Assembly (NCBI GenBank): GCA_037043235.1
Contig: JAWRVZ010000056.1
Coordinates: forward strand, 310,001-374,000
Origin: Rhodeus uyekii
Taxonomy: Eukaryota; Chordata; Actinopteri; Cypriniformes; Acheilognathidae
Length of the DNA: 64,000 nucleotides
Direction: 5' to 3'
The number at the start of each line of letters is the position of its first letter. The first letter of the stretch is position 1. The notes under the pieces were generated by a model. The model made no database searches, had not been told where the DNA came from, and was given only the letters and a program-made list of their open reading frames with translations. The translations under genes and the position numbers were made by a program. Positions 11,373-22,340 of the stretch are shown here, in pieces.

Positions 11373-12528
11373 GATCAGTAGTGAAAAGGAACCAAACTGG
11401 AAAAGCTATATTTATTGTGTCCAACCCCCAGTATGCAGCTGGGAGAGACTATGAAAATGAAAGTTAGGCTAGAAAATTAGGCTTAGAAAAAAGCTATAGC
11501 AGAGGTGAAATGCAAGAAAGATAAATCTTAGAAGTGCAGTTTAAACTCCTCACTAGCAACAAGCGTCAAAGAAAAAAGCTTGATGGATGGAACTTGATCT
11601 ATAGAATCAAGATCAGACTTTGCAGTAAAGTCTTGTGTCTTGTCTTCTGTGACATTCACAGGACGATCACACAGGATGCATTCACACATCATCCAGAATG
11701 GAGGAATTCATCACCTTCTCTGCTCAGAGATGTGCAAAAAGCCGAGAGGCAATCTGTTATGTGTGACGTGACTAATTCCTCAGCCTAAAAACTGCTCCCG
11801 TAACTCCAGGATCCGTTTCACCGAATTTTAAGGAGAAAAGAGCAGGGCTGGAGTAGGTCAGCTTCCATTAACAATGGAGAGTGATGGAAAATGTTACATG
11901 GGAAATGTGCCTCACACGAAAAAAGGACAACCAAGAAGAAATCATCTGAGAGAAGAAATGTGTATTCTCCATTCTACAAGAAACATAGAAGGGAGAACGT
12001 TTTTGATTATATTTAACTGACAGCTAAGTGAAAGGAAACGAGTTTTAAAACATATGATTCGCTAATATATTAAATGACATTGAAAGGAAAAAAGGTCATT
12101 ATCACCCACAGCTAGAAATTAAAATCATACAATATTTACAACTCTGGTAACAATTCCACTTAAAGCTACGCTGTTTTTGTTGCTGTTGTTGTTGCTTTTA
12201 TTAAAAATAGCAAAATGTAATCAATGAGTTAAAACAATACATTTACATAAATATACTTTGATTTACCTAAAATAATTATTTACATTTCAAAGCTGACCAA
12301 ATTGAGTCATCCGTGCAGAGGATCAGATCCATTGCACAATGTTTTTTTCTGTAAAACACCTGCATAGTCTAGCTTTAACGATTCAATTAGTGATTATTTT
12401 AGTACCTTTAAGGAAGCTCCCAAATGTATATCTTGTATAACTATACTATCTCACATTATTAATTACAGTGAGTACTAGTACACACAACAAACTACACCTT
12501 CTCAGTATTTGGGACCAAATGATTAATG
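11373..12528. other. AT-rich spacer
   Basis: No supported feature. A frame at 11534-11788 has no recognisable motif. Confidence 0.5.
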
Positions 12529-12968
12529 GAATAGTTAACTTAAAAATGAAAATTCTGGCATCAATTATTTACTTTCACATTGTTCCAAATCCATATTACC
12601 TTTTTTCAACTTTGGAACACAAATAAGCATCTTTAATAAAATATAAGCTTGACATGTGAACAGGTTCATTCTCGCATGTCACACCCAACACGTTTGAGCT
12701 TCTGCAAGAACTAATGAGGTTTGTACTCATGAGTCAACCAAGTACAGTTGAGCTTCTGTTTATGTTTGCTGATCAACGTTTATATGTGAATAAAAGTCTA
12801 AACTAAATCTATTCCTCATTTAAAGTGATTGTGTCTCTTCAGAAGACTTGAATTAAATCACTCGATTCATATGGATGTATTCTCTGAAGATAATAAAAGT
12901 GTTATGGATTTGGTAAAGACATGACAGCCAGTAAATGACAAAAAGTTTGGATGAACTATCCCTTTTAA
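12529..12968. repeat. MITE of the teleost GGGATAGTTCACCC type
   Basis: The left end AATGGAATAGTTAACTTAAA, followed by AATGAAAATTCTGGCATC, and the right end GGATGAACTATCCCTTTTAA are inverted versions of the same terminal repeat. This short non-autonomous element is very common in fish. Related fragments occur at 23598-23640 and 50825-50885. Confidence 0.7.
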
Positions 12969-13782
12969 AAGAGCTTGAAGTCAGAGTAATTTTATATGCA
13001 ATTCTGAATACTTTGGCTCTGAATAATATAGAATGATTATCCTTTTACATGATGGAAATATATTTTGGTGTCATTTGTGTAGAGCAACAAACCACATACA
13101 TGCTATAAAAAAGTCACTGATATGACACCATCACTTCACAACTCAATTGCTAATGCTTAATTTAAATCACTTTGCTGAGTCAGTGGCCTTGAGGTTGATG
13201 TAAATAACTATAGATCCTTCCAGCTATTTGAATAGGAGAGTACAGAGAAGTCTCGATTAAGACAGCACTTTCCTCTAATACTACATAGTAAATTATTGAT
13301 CCCCAGATACAAAATGTGTATTGCCAGGAGCCGCATCTGTCTCCTTTTGACCTTTTGTTCTCAGAGGAAAATGGTTCCGAGAAATAAGGAAGAGACAGTC
13401 TTTGAAATTACATTCCTTCTAAGGTTTAGAAGTGCTATCTCCAATACCGGAGTGGGATATATTAACCATTGAAAGTTGGAGCCAATAGGGCCACCCGTCC
13501 GAAGTGTCCAAGAGTTGCCCCCTGCTCTCATTCCACCAGACAATAACTGCCACTGCTGACAATGTCCATTTTTCACAAGCACTTAACTATAAGAGAGCAA
13601 GGGAACACAGCAACCCTGGAACACCTCTGTCTGGGAGCACAGCGTGGATGGCAACTGAAGCAACTGTTTTCAATCTCGCTCTCTAATTATTTTCTCCAGC
13701 ATGCCCTGGAAAGATTTCCTCACACAGTGAAACTAAGTGATGTACAACTCATTAAATTCCTGTCGTGACAGATAATAGATCA
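12969..13782. other. Spacer
   Basis: No supported gene. Short frames near 13361-13768 overlap on both strands without motifs. Confidence 0.5.
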
Positions 13783-13925
13783 GGACCCTGCTGAAAAATC
13801 CAGCATAAACTAGGATGAATTCCATGCTGGTCCAGGCTGGTTTATGCTGGTATAATGTTACTTAATACTGGCTTAGTGCTGGTCTAGCTGGTGGTCGGTA
13901 AAATGGAGCTGGAGAAGGTGGTTCA
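13783..13925. repeat. Short interspersed repeat rich in GCTGG motifs
   Basis: It begins CTGCTGAAAAATCCAGCATA and contains repeated CAGCAT / ATGCTGG inverted motifs. This resembles a widespread fish MITE, but I cannot name it or fix its ends. Confidence 0.45.
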
Positions 13926-14479
13926 GTAATATTGTCTTGCGGGGTTTAGTTGGCCAGCTGTCAATATTTAAGCAGTGTTTTGGGGACAAACGTTGTTTAA
14001 ACTTGCATAATTCTATATTTCACACTTTAATGATGTCGAAAAAAAGGAAAGGGTTGCCATTTTTAAAGACTTCAATGGTCATTTGGTAACTTGCATAAAA
14101 AAGAGCCAGCTGTCAGTGACTAAAATATTGTATTCAATAGAGATTGCATGGACTTTTACTAATTGTTGAAAACGAGAGTTAGTGAGTCAGTTGTTGTAGT
14201 TGATGAACTGTGAGCTCATCTGTTCTCTTTTATTGTTTTGTTCTTGTTGTTCCTCTTGTCTTTGGGGACTCTGCAGTTAACAGCAGGTATCATCAGTAAT
14301 GATCAATATTCACTTATAGACTGAATCTACTTTATTTCCCCAACTGCAAAACGTTTTTTCACTACTTTTACTCTATATAGATTGGGACCATATGGAAAAT
14401 GAGCAATGTGTTCAACACTGTGGATTTTGCCGTGTACCAAAAAACATAATCTGCAACATGTGATTTTCTTTATTAAACA
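13926..14479. other. AT-rich spacer
   Basis: Nothing recognisable. Confidence 0.5.
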
Positions 14480-14632
14480 TTCCTGTGGCTCAAACAGTAG
14501 AGCGTAGAGCTTGAAATGCCAAGATCATGGGTTTAATTTCCAGGGAAAGCAAGAAATTATTAGAATGTCAATGTGTATCTTGAATGCAATATAAGTTTCT
14601 TTGTATAAAAGCGTCTACCAAATGCATACTTA
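14480..14632 (+). repeat. tRNA-derived SINE
   Basis: The head has an A-box-like TGGCTCAAACAGTAGAGC and a B-box-like GATCATGGGTTTAATTTCC at tRNA-like spacing, the internal promoter layout of RNA polymerase III. The tail, TAAGTTTCTTTGTATAAAAG then CGTCTACCAAATGCAT, is the L2-type LINE tail used by such SINEs for mobilisation. The B box has drifted from GGTTCGANNCC, so transcription is doubtful. Confidence 0.75.
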
Positions 14633-16439
14633 TTTTTTTTTATTATTATTTTTTACTTATTTGGATAATTGTCAAAATTACAAAACACGATATCACAACA
14701 CGTTTTGTTGCGGTCTTATACCAGCATCCAAAAGACAACATATGTTTGTCCGCCAGCACACAAGCACCAATTAAAAAACTGTTTAATGGATGAAAATGTG
14801 ACTCAATATGTTTAAATCCATCTAGAATAATTGACAACATTTTCACAGGATACATATTGCAGAAATAACATGAGTAGCATTGTTAGTATGCATTCCAAAC
14901 ACATAACCTGCACCCGAGTTTCTTCCACTGATTAGAAATTAGATATTTTTCACCCCTCCTGTGTGTTATAGCCTGTTTTTCATTACTACAGGAGCACAAC
15001 AGCGCTTCAGATGGATTCAATTAACACCCTCTTAACATTGCTTTGATAATAACAAGTTGTATGGATGCTCAAAATGCATGTTTGAACTCACTAAAGTCAT
15101 ACAGCTCAGAAATGAGTAATAGATACACGCTCCCAACTCGCAAGCAGAAGACAAATCCCTGCTGACTATGAGATTTACCTTCTTGTATAAAAGCTGATTT
15201 TATTTTTCCAGAGTCAGGTTTGAATCTGCATTAGTGTTATCCATGGCAATAAACAATATGGATAGTTAAGTTGTCTAAATGCCAGATGCTCCAGATTGAT
15301 TGCTTAACTTTACTTTGACCTTTCCAATGGGCTTCTCACAAGTTGTCCGGTAGTATCAGAGAAGGGTTGTCTTGCATTCACTGCCATGTAACCGATCCTG
15401 TCTGCCCTCGCTCCTCTGTACCTGATGATACTACAGAGTGCTTTGATACATAATGCAGAAGTAAATGGCCAGGCTTTCTGCTGGTAGAAACTTCATTTTA
15501 CGCTTTCATGATCTCGGGACATTTCCTCTTTATGCATCAAAGGTGTTTATCAAAGGCAGAAGATCTGCATTCAGCAGTCTGTTTATTTATTTATTTATTT
15601 AGGACTCCGTTCAGAAGCCAACCATAAAGTCTGTAGCTCAGATAAAAGGCTTTTTGTGCCGAATCCATCAGTTGTATATTTGGTTATCAGCAGAAAATTA
15701 ATAACTCTTTTGTGCCTGAGAAAAAATGAAAGAAAAAGAAAAGGTACAGTTGTTTTACTGTGCCTACAGTAAGTAGGCAGGCCTAATAAATAAATACATA
15801 AAGGTTATATCACGAAGATATACTTTTTTTCCAATCTAGCCAAAAGAAGGTATCTGACAAGGCAGAACACAGTGTTTGTAACTATAACAACTTAAAATGC
15901 AGTCTATAGTATGTAGGCAGCTCACTAGGTTTTGGGACAGAGTAACTGTATAACGAATAACGAAAATTGACATTCCACTTGAACATCAAAGACAACGTGG
16001 TTACAATTATCTTATAGGCTCAAATTTTTTCACCTCAATATTCACCCCTCTTAGTGCCAAGAGCAATACAGCCTGCTTCATTCAGGTAATTTTGTTAAGT
16101 CTGGAAATTCTGCAGGTAGCATTTTTTCTTCAAAGGATAAAGTGGATTTGTATTCACAGTGACTAACAAGTGCACTTCTAGTTCCAGAAAGCCACAGAAC
16201 ATATTTCAGATAAGATGGTGAAAAAACCTTGAGCTCATTTTAAGCGCTACTGAGGACAAAAGATAAGAATTCAAAGAAACATTTCGTGTCCCTAAGGACC
16301 AATCAAATTTGATGTCACTTTGCTGAACACTCATGAATTAGTCAAAGCGCTGAAAAGTCAAATAATGCAGAGAGCTAGCACTGCTCAGGCGAGAAACATT
16401 TACTCTCTGTTTCGATCAGCTTTTCAGTATTTCTGTGTA

Positions 16440-16440
<1 letters not shown>
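14633..16440. other. AT-rich spacer
   Basis: Short T-rich and TTTA repeats (for example near 15585-15600) but no gene or mobile element that I can support. Confidence 0.5.

Positions 16441-16498
<58 letters not shown>
16441..16498. repeat. (GT)n(GA)n compound microsatellite
   Basis: A GT run that changes directly into GA repeats, read from the sequence. Confidence 0.95.
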
Positions 16499-16499
<1 letters not shown>

Positions 16500-17055
16500 A
16501 GTGAGGAAATACCTCGTGTTAATCAAGGATAATGCATTGAAGCCAGATTCCTAATAAAATTCGTCTTGTTAAATGTAATTTCAGTTAAATGACTATTTAA
16601 TGCAAAGCATGGCTTATTCAATTCACTTACTCCCTGCCATAGCATTTAACTTGAAGCCTGTAGGATATGTAATCCATTATAAACTTATTGAGAATGCATT
16701 ATAATAGACATTGGCTTTTATTTTCCATTAATGATTCTAACCACATTTACAAATGCATTTTACTGATTTACAGCATATACTGATTCATAGTTATAGTTTG
16801 TAGTAAACATGATTTTTTTTAAATGCATTTTTTTTTTAAAAATCCATCCACCCACCCACCAGCTACAGTCATGTGGTGGCTCGTCAATTCCTGTTGCCTT
16901 CTGTGTGATCCATTGTGTTTCCGTCTCCGTAGTAGTGTCAGGTGTTCCCTGTCAAGGGAACTCAACACTGCGTCGGAACGCATATGGGAACGCATTAGCG
17001 TGATTGTCTCTTGAAGCGCAATTGAAACCAGGTGTGCGAGTGCAATCACCGAGGG

Positions 17056-17080
17056 TGATATCATGAGCCAGGAGTATAAA
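17056..17080 (+). promoter_or_regulatory. Terminal-repeat promoter with altered CRE and TATAAA
   Basis: TGATATCA (17056-17063) occupies the place of TGACGTCA in the other DIRS copies, and TATAAA lies at 17075-17080. The same TGATATCA is present inverted at 21755-21762 in the right terminal repeat. Confidence 0.6.
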
Positions 17081-17189
17081 GGCACGCAGTGAACTAGAAG
17101 CCTCAGCTTTAGTGTCTTCAACAGCGCTCGAAGCTAACGTGTGTGTAAAGTGCATTGCTGGCTGTAAGTTTGATTTTCACTTACCTATG

Positions 17190-18388
17190 TTTTTGGCGGG
17201 TACACAGATTTCTGCGTTGTGTCACTCCTGCCGCGTTTCATCACGGGCAGTGATATACACGCTCTCTGTGTCACATGTTTGCATGCATGCTCACTGCTCG
17301 AGGGCTCTGAGTGTGCAGAGAGTGTTTGCGGCTGCCGCCGCGCACTCTCCGCTCTGCCTGGCAGTTTTTGAGGGAACTGCTCAGGCTCGCGGTCCTCGTG
17401 ATCTCGCCCCGCTGCAGCTGAGGCTCAGCGGCGGTCGCGCTCATGAGGATCACAACTGGGTTTAACAGCGGGGTTGGAGACGGGGACGCCTTTTCTTCTC
17501 CCTTTCCTGTTAAATCTACCCTCACGCAGGACTCGGAAGTGCACCATGTGGTGACTACTTCCGACCAGGGTGAGGAAGCGTTGCTGAACTTCTCCAATTT
17601 TGAGAAATTGGAGGGGGATTTAGTCAGCATCGATGTGGATGAGGTTGAACCGCCATCAATCTCATCTGCATTTGAGGAGCTGCTTGAGGTTTTGGGCAAT
17701 GGCGAGGCTGGATCTCGAGTGACCAGCTGAGCCAAGGGACGCTCGTTCAAGGACGAGTGTTGCCTGCCGCCCGAGTACAGCCTCAGCGTCGGGTTTTGCT
17801 TTTTTTCCCGAACCTCCACATCGAGGTGTTGAGGTCATGGAAATAGCCCGCTTCTCACAGAGTGTATAGCAGCGTTGAGCCGTTAACTATACTACTCCTG
17901 TGGCCGGGTTAGGGGCGATGCCTAGAGTGGAAGTTGGCGAGTTATTTCGCGCACCACTCATCGCCGCCCCTGAAATCCCGACGCCGCCCATATCCTCGAT
18001 GACGGCGGGGGATGGCCCTTTGGCAGTCGCCGAGCTGCGCAGGGCCACTGCTATCTCTCTCTGCGCCATGCTTTTTGACCGCGCTGAGAGAGAGAGAGAG
18101 AAAAATAAGAATATCCTCTTTATGCCCCTCTTATGCCTCCTGGCCTCTTCGGCGATGCTATCGAGATGGCAGTCGAAAGGTTTAATGAGGCTGCAAAGCG
18201 GGAGGTAGCATTCAGGAGAATTCTTCCCCGTCGCTCTCGAGTGTCTGGGACTGCGAGCCAGCCGCAGCCCAGCAACGGCTCCTCCTACCGCGCTGCTCAG
18301 CGGCAGAGCATTGTCACCAGACAGCCCCCCCTGGGTGGCAGTACAGGTTGTCACGCTCAGCTGCAGCCTTCGGCAGGACAGATCTGAG
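17190..18388 (+). pseudogene. DIRS gag, degenerate
   Basis: Scattered frames match the gag of the 43.3 kb copy: TLRS and LAVFE-like text near 17340, EELLEV near 17680, then AVAELRRATAISL (18027-18060), LFGDAIEMAVERFNEAAK (18142-18198) and the C-terminal TDLRAVLQAR (18378-18408). Several frame shifts, a GA-repeat expansion near 18085 and missing segments show that it cannot make protein. Confidence 0.8.
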
Positions 18389-20489
18389 GGCTGTCCTCCA
18401 GGCTAGGCAGGGGCCCCCCGCTGGTCTGCCTCGAGGGGTAGATCAGTGCCCTGTAAGCGCGGTAGCAGGCTCGGTACCTCGAGGGGGCCGGGTCATGCTC
18501 GTCGCAGGTAGCTACTTCCGGTTGTGCCCCACACGGGGCGCACTGGGCAGGCTGCCCCCTCTGAGGAGGGTTTTAGAGCATCTGCTCCGGAGGCTCTCTG
18601 GTGCCATCCAGGGCCCCGAGTAGGAAAACATATCTGTCCAGAGGTCAGTCTCGAGAGACTGATACCCTTAGTAGATTTCATGGTAGCGTGGCTACGTCTG
18701 CCAGGTATCTCTCAGAAGGGTCCTGCGTACCGTATCAGAATGATATGCTACTTTTCCGGGTCTATCCACCCGGATTTTTCGGGGGTTCTGCCAACTCTGG
18801 TGGTCCCCGAGCAGGCTCTGGTCATGGGACAGGGAGTCGACCCATTGCTGGGGAAAGAGGCCATAAGGTATGTTCCTCTCTCAGCCAGAGGTCCGGGCTT
18901 TTATAGCCGATACTTCATCGTCCCTAGAAGGGATGGAGGCTTGCGTCCTACTTTAGATCTTCGCCACTGAGATTTAGAGAGTTTACTCTGAAGCAGTTTG
19001 TAGTGCAAGCCAGGCCTGAGGACCGGCTTGTCGCGACAGATCTGAAGGACGCATATTTGCATGTCTCCATCCTTCCACAGTACCGGAAGTTCCTCAGATT
19101 CGCCTTTGGGGACAAGGCTTATCTATACCAAGTTCTTCCGTTCGGCCTAGCTTGTCTCCTCACACTTTCAACAAGTGCGTGGATGCAGCTCTAGCTCCGC
19201 TCCTGGGAGTTCTGGAGTAGATGTGCTCGGCCTCCGAGGGGGCCTAGCGCATGGTATTGGTCTCACAACCGAGGTTGCTAAGACCGCTCTCCTCTCCAGA
19301 GCCGTTGTATCCCTGCCGGCTGTTTCCTGCGGGCCAGCTTGGCTTCAGGGCTCTTCTTCCCGGGAGATTTATGTACGTATCTCTTCTACGACTGGCTCTT
19401 TCCGGCCCAGTCTCGGGAGAGCGCGGTGCGACATCGAGATGTTGTTCTCGCTCACATTTAGGAGCTCGGGCTGAGACTGAATACCGGGAGGAATGTGCTC
19501 TTGCCGAGGCAGAGCACTACGTCCCTCGTGTTGTACGGGACTTTGGGTCAAACTCGGCACGGTTTCTAACCCGTGTGTGTTGCCTCCATCCCGTCCTCAG
19601 TCGAGAGCATAAGGCTAGGTCGGCCACTCATGGTCAGACGCTTCTAGGAAGTGTTAAATTTTGTGGCGGCAGTTCCCAGTGCTTTTCCACTAGGCCTGCG
19701 CCATCTGTGACCATTATGGTGGCTCAAAAACCAGGGGGTTTTCCTCGAGGGGCAACCTTTCCCGCTTGATCAAGGTCTCAAAGCGATGCTGCGGGTCTTG
19801 CATCAGTGGAAGAAAGCCTGGTTTCTTTCCCGAAGGCCGTACTGGGATCACTCTGTCACCGCGTGACGCTGTTGACAGACGCCTCCCGCTCGGGTTGGGG
19901 GGTGGCCCCGAGGGGCCGCTCGACTTAGGGTCTGTGGAGCAGACTCCACCTCTCCTGGCATATAATATGTGCCGGAAGCGTGGCTGTCCGTTTAGCACTT
20001 CAAGCTTTTCTCCCAGACCTCCTGTGGACCCAAGGGGAAACTCAGCTCCCTTCGAGCAGTTTACATCCCGGGGTCCCCAAATTCGGGGGCAGACTTCCTG
20101 TCGAGACAGGGGCTGAGGCCCGGGGAATAGGACTCCGCACCGAGGTGTTGGAGCAGATGGGGGGAATTCCGGCCCGTTCCGTCTCGAGAGACGGCTCGCT
20201 GCCTGCTCTATTCTCCCCTGTTCTCCCAGCTTCTCTCTGGCTGGTACGACATGAGTAGCTGAGGCTCCTCCTGTACACCTTTCCCCGGTTGCTCTGCTCC
20301 CAGGGTTCTAGAGAAAGTTCGCCAGGACAGGGTCCGTCTCACCTTTATTGCCCCGCAGTGGCCGGGCAGGGTGTAGTTCTCGGACTTGGTGTCCCTCTTA
20401 GACGGCACTCTTGGAGGTTCCCGTCAGAGTGGACCTTCTGTTCCAGGCTTAGGGCAGGATACTTCATCCTCGCCCGGAACTGTGGAATC
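18389..20489 (+). pseudogene. DIRS RT-RNase H-methylase-like ORF, degenerate
   Basis: Recognisable blocks are GFYSRYFIVPRRDGG (18896-18940), ATDLKDAYLHVSIL (19033-19074, first catalytic Asp), FAFGDKAYLYQVLPFGLA (19099-19152) and the entry to RNase H near 19860. The YIDD box is destroyed, and foreign-looking sequence of about 150 bp interrupts the palm after 19205. RNase H and the domain ending near 20480 are in shifted frames. Confidence 0.85.
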
Positions 20490-21506
20490 TTTGGGTCTGG
20501 CCTCTGAGGTGGCCCGACTCATAGACTCAGGTCTCTCGACTGAGGTCGTTGAGACCATTCTCAACTCTAGAGCCCCGTCCACGAAGAAGCTCTACGCCCA
20601 GAAGTGGAATATTTTCACTTCCTGGTGCAGTGACAAACATTTAGACCCAGTGACCTGCCATGTGGTATCGTCCTGGAGTTCTACAAGAAAAGTTCGCTGC
20701 CGGGTTGTCCCCCTCCACGCTTAAGGTGTACGTGGCTGCCATTACGGCTTACCACGTACCCCCAAGTGGTACCCCTCGGGGTTGGGACCCCCTAGTAGTG
20801 CGTTTCCTTCGTGGCACTTTGAGGCTAAGGCCAGCAGTACGCTCTCGGGCTGGGACCTGTCCCTGGTTCTCCAGGCTCTGTCCCAGGCACCCTTGAGCCA
20901 CTCGAGGACATCTCGGAGGAATTACTCACCCTTAAAACGGTGTTCCTTTTAGCCATCTCTTCCTTTTAGAGGCTTGGTGACCTCCAGGCCCTCTCAGTGG
21001 CCCCTCCTGTTTGGAGTTTGTTCCTTGTCTGGCGAAAGCTTTCCTCTTTTCCAGACCTGGATATGTTCCTAAAGTGCGTTCGAGCCCGGCTCGTCACACT
21101 ATACTGCAGGCCTTATGTCTTCCCCTCCAGTCGTGACCAGGAGTCCAAGAACAAGGTCTGTCCAGTGTGAGCACTGGACACCTACGTCCGCAGAGCGGTT
21201 TCATTACGTAGGTCAGACCTACTCTCTGTATGCTTCGGGGCTCCTGAGGGAGCTCCAGCGTCAGAACTATCTTTGAGCAGGTGGATAGTCGAGACTATCT
21301 CACTGACTTATGGCTCGGCGGGTCAGCAGTTCCTACTGCATGTCCACGGCCACTCTACCCGGAGCATGGCTACCTCTAAAAGCTTTTGCGCAGGGGCTCC
21401 CCTTGCTGATACTTGTGATGCGGCTGGCTGGTCCTCACCGCATACTCTTATTAGGTTCTACCAGTTAGACCTTAACCCCGCTTTGGGAACCTTGGCCCTT
21501 TCGTAG
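20490..21506 (+). pseudogene. DIRS tyrosine recombinase, degenerate
   Basis: The N-terminal part (20500-20690) reads LIDSGLSTEVVETIL and then FTSWCSDKHLDPVTCH. The C-terminal part (21273-21506) keeps the box II HSTRS and the nucleophile block IRFYQLDLNP. A stop replaces the residue before the box I RxGDL block (near 20970, reading F, stop, RLGDLQ), and further frame shifts lie between. In the family this enzyme inserts the circular DNA copy. Confidence 0.85.
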
Positions 21507-21901
21507 TGAGCTACGTTAGCTTGGCGTACTCCGTTCGCTGAGGCGGCGTGGGTATTCTCGTTCCCATATGCGTTCCGACGCAGTGTTGAGTTCCCTTGAC
21601 AGGGAACGTCTCAGGTTACTTACGTAACCCTAGTTCCCTTAGAGGGAACGAGACACTGCGTCTCGTAGCCTCAGCTCCGTCGCACGCCGGCTGTTTCAGA
21701 CACTAGTTAAGCTGAGGCTTCTAGTTCACTGTGTGCCTTTATACTCCTGGCTCATGATATCACCCTCGGTGATTGCACTCGCACACCTGGTTTCAATTGC
21801 GCTTCAAGAGACAATCACGCTAATGCGTTCCCATATGCGTTCCGACGCAGTGTCTCGTTCCCTCTAAGGGAACTAGGGTTACGTAAGTAACCTGAGACGT
21901 T
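21507..21901 (+). repeat. Right end of DIRS copy 1: internal complementary region plus terminal repeat
   Basis: 21590-21625 reads CTTGACAGGGAACGTCTCAG, the complement of the element's right and left ends joined through GTT. The right terminal repeat (about 21650-21901) is the inverted, diverged counterpart of 16944-17180, including the promoter region, and ends AGTAACCTGAGACGTT. Confidence 0.85.
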
Positions 21902-22182
21902 TCCCATTACTCCAGTGTATTTAAACCCTCATGTTTTCTCGTCTTTGTCGCTTGTTAATGTTTCCATGCTGTTGCGCCCATGTGTGTTTGGTTCTCAATG
22001 TTTCCTATTTTTCCAAGTTATTCAGAGTTTTCATTTGTTTATGCACAAGTGTCCTTTTTTCTGTTCATATTTAAAGTGTTATCGTTTTTGTTTAATAAGT
22101 AGAGTTTTACATTGATCCCTGATTCCTCGCCTTTCTTCATTTCCACCACAACGCACCCGTTACACCCGCCTATTCATACACT

Positions 22183-22340
22183 TAATGATTTCTGAAGGAT
22201 CATGTAACACTGAAAACTGGAGCAATGATACTGAAAATTCAGCTTTGCCAAAAAATGAATGCAGATACACACATACATATTAAATTAGATAAATGCAGCC
22301 TTTGCAAACATGAGAGACTTCTTTAAAAATATTTTAGATG
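22183..22340 (+). repeat. Teleost interspersed repeat (GAAGGATCATGTAACACTG type)
   Basis: It shares CTGAAGGATC, a GACACTGAAGACTGG-like core and ATGCAGCCTTTG in order with 58965-59180. A familiar abundant fish repeat, but I cannot state its class. An A-rich tail follows. Confidence 0.55.

Larger units (their letters stand above)
16944..21901 (+). mobile_element. DIRS-type retrotransposon copy 1, full length, decayed
   Basis: 4,958 bp between GTT triplets (16944-16946 and 21899-21901). Order: left terminal repeat with promoter, gag, RT-RNase H, tyrosine recombinase, internal complementary region, right terminal repeat. DIRS elements reverse-transcribe an RNA into a circle, which the recombinase inserts without a target-site duplication. 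All three genes are broken by many frame shifts. Terminal sequence and gene text are closest to the copy at 43.3 kb, so they form one subfamily. Confidence 0.92.
16870..22165 (+). repeat. LTR split by a DIRS insertion (two halves)
   Basis: The left half, 16870-16943, begins TGTGGTGGCTC. The right half, 21902-22165, continues TCCCATTACTCCAGTG with a TATA-like TATTTAAACC and ends CCCGTTACA. Removing the DIRS element joins GTGTCAGGTGTT to TCCCATTACTCC, which reads as continuous LTR-like text of the kind seen elsewhere in the window. It is probably a solo LTR; no target duplication was found. Confidence 0.5.

Noticed and set aside
14480..14632. Functional tRNA gene
   Set aside because: The A and B boxes are drifted, no cloverleaf could be drawn with confidence, and a LINE-type tail follows. 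A SINE fits better.
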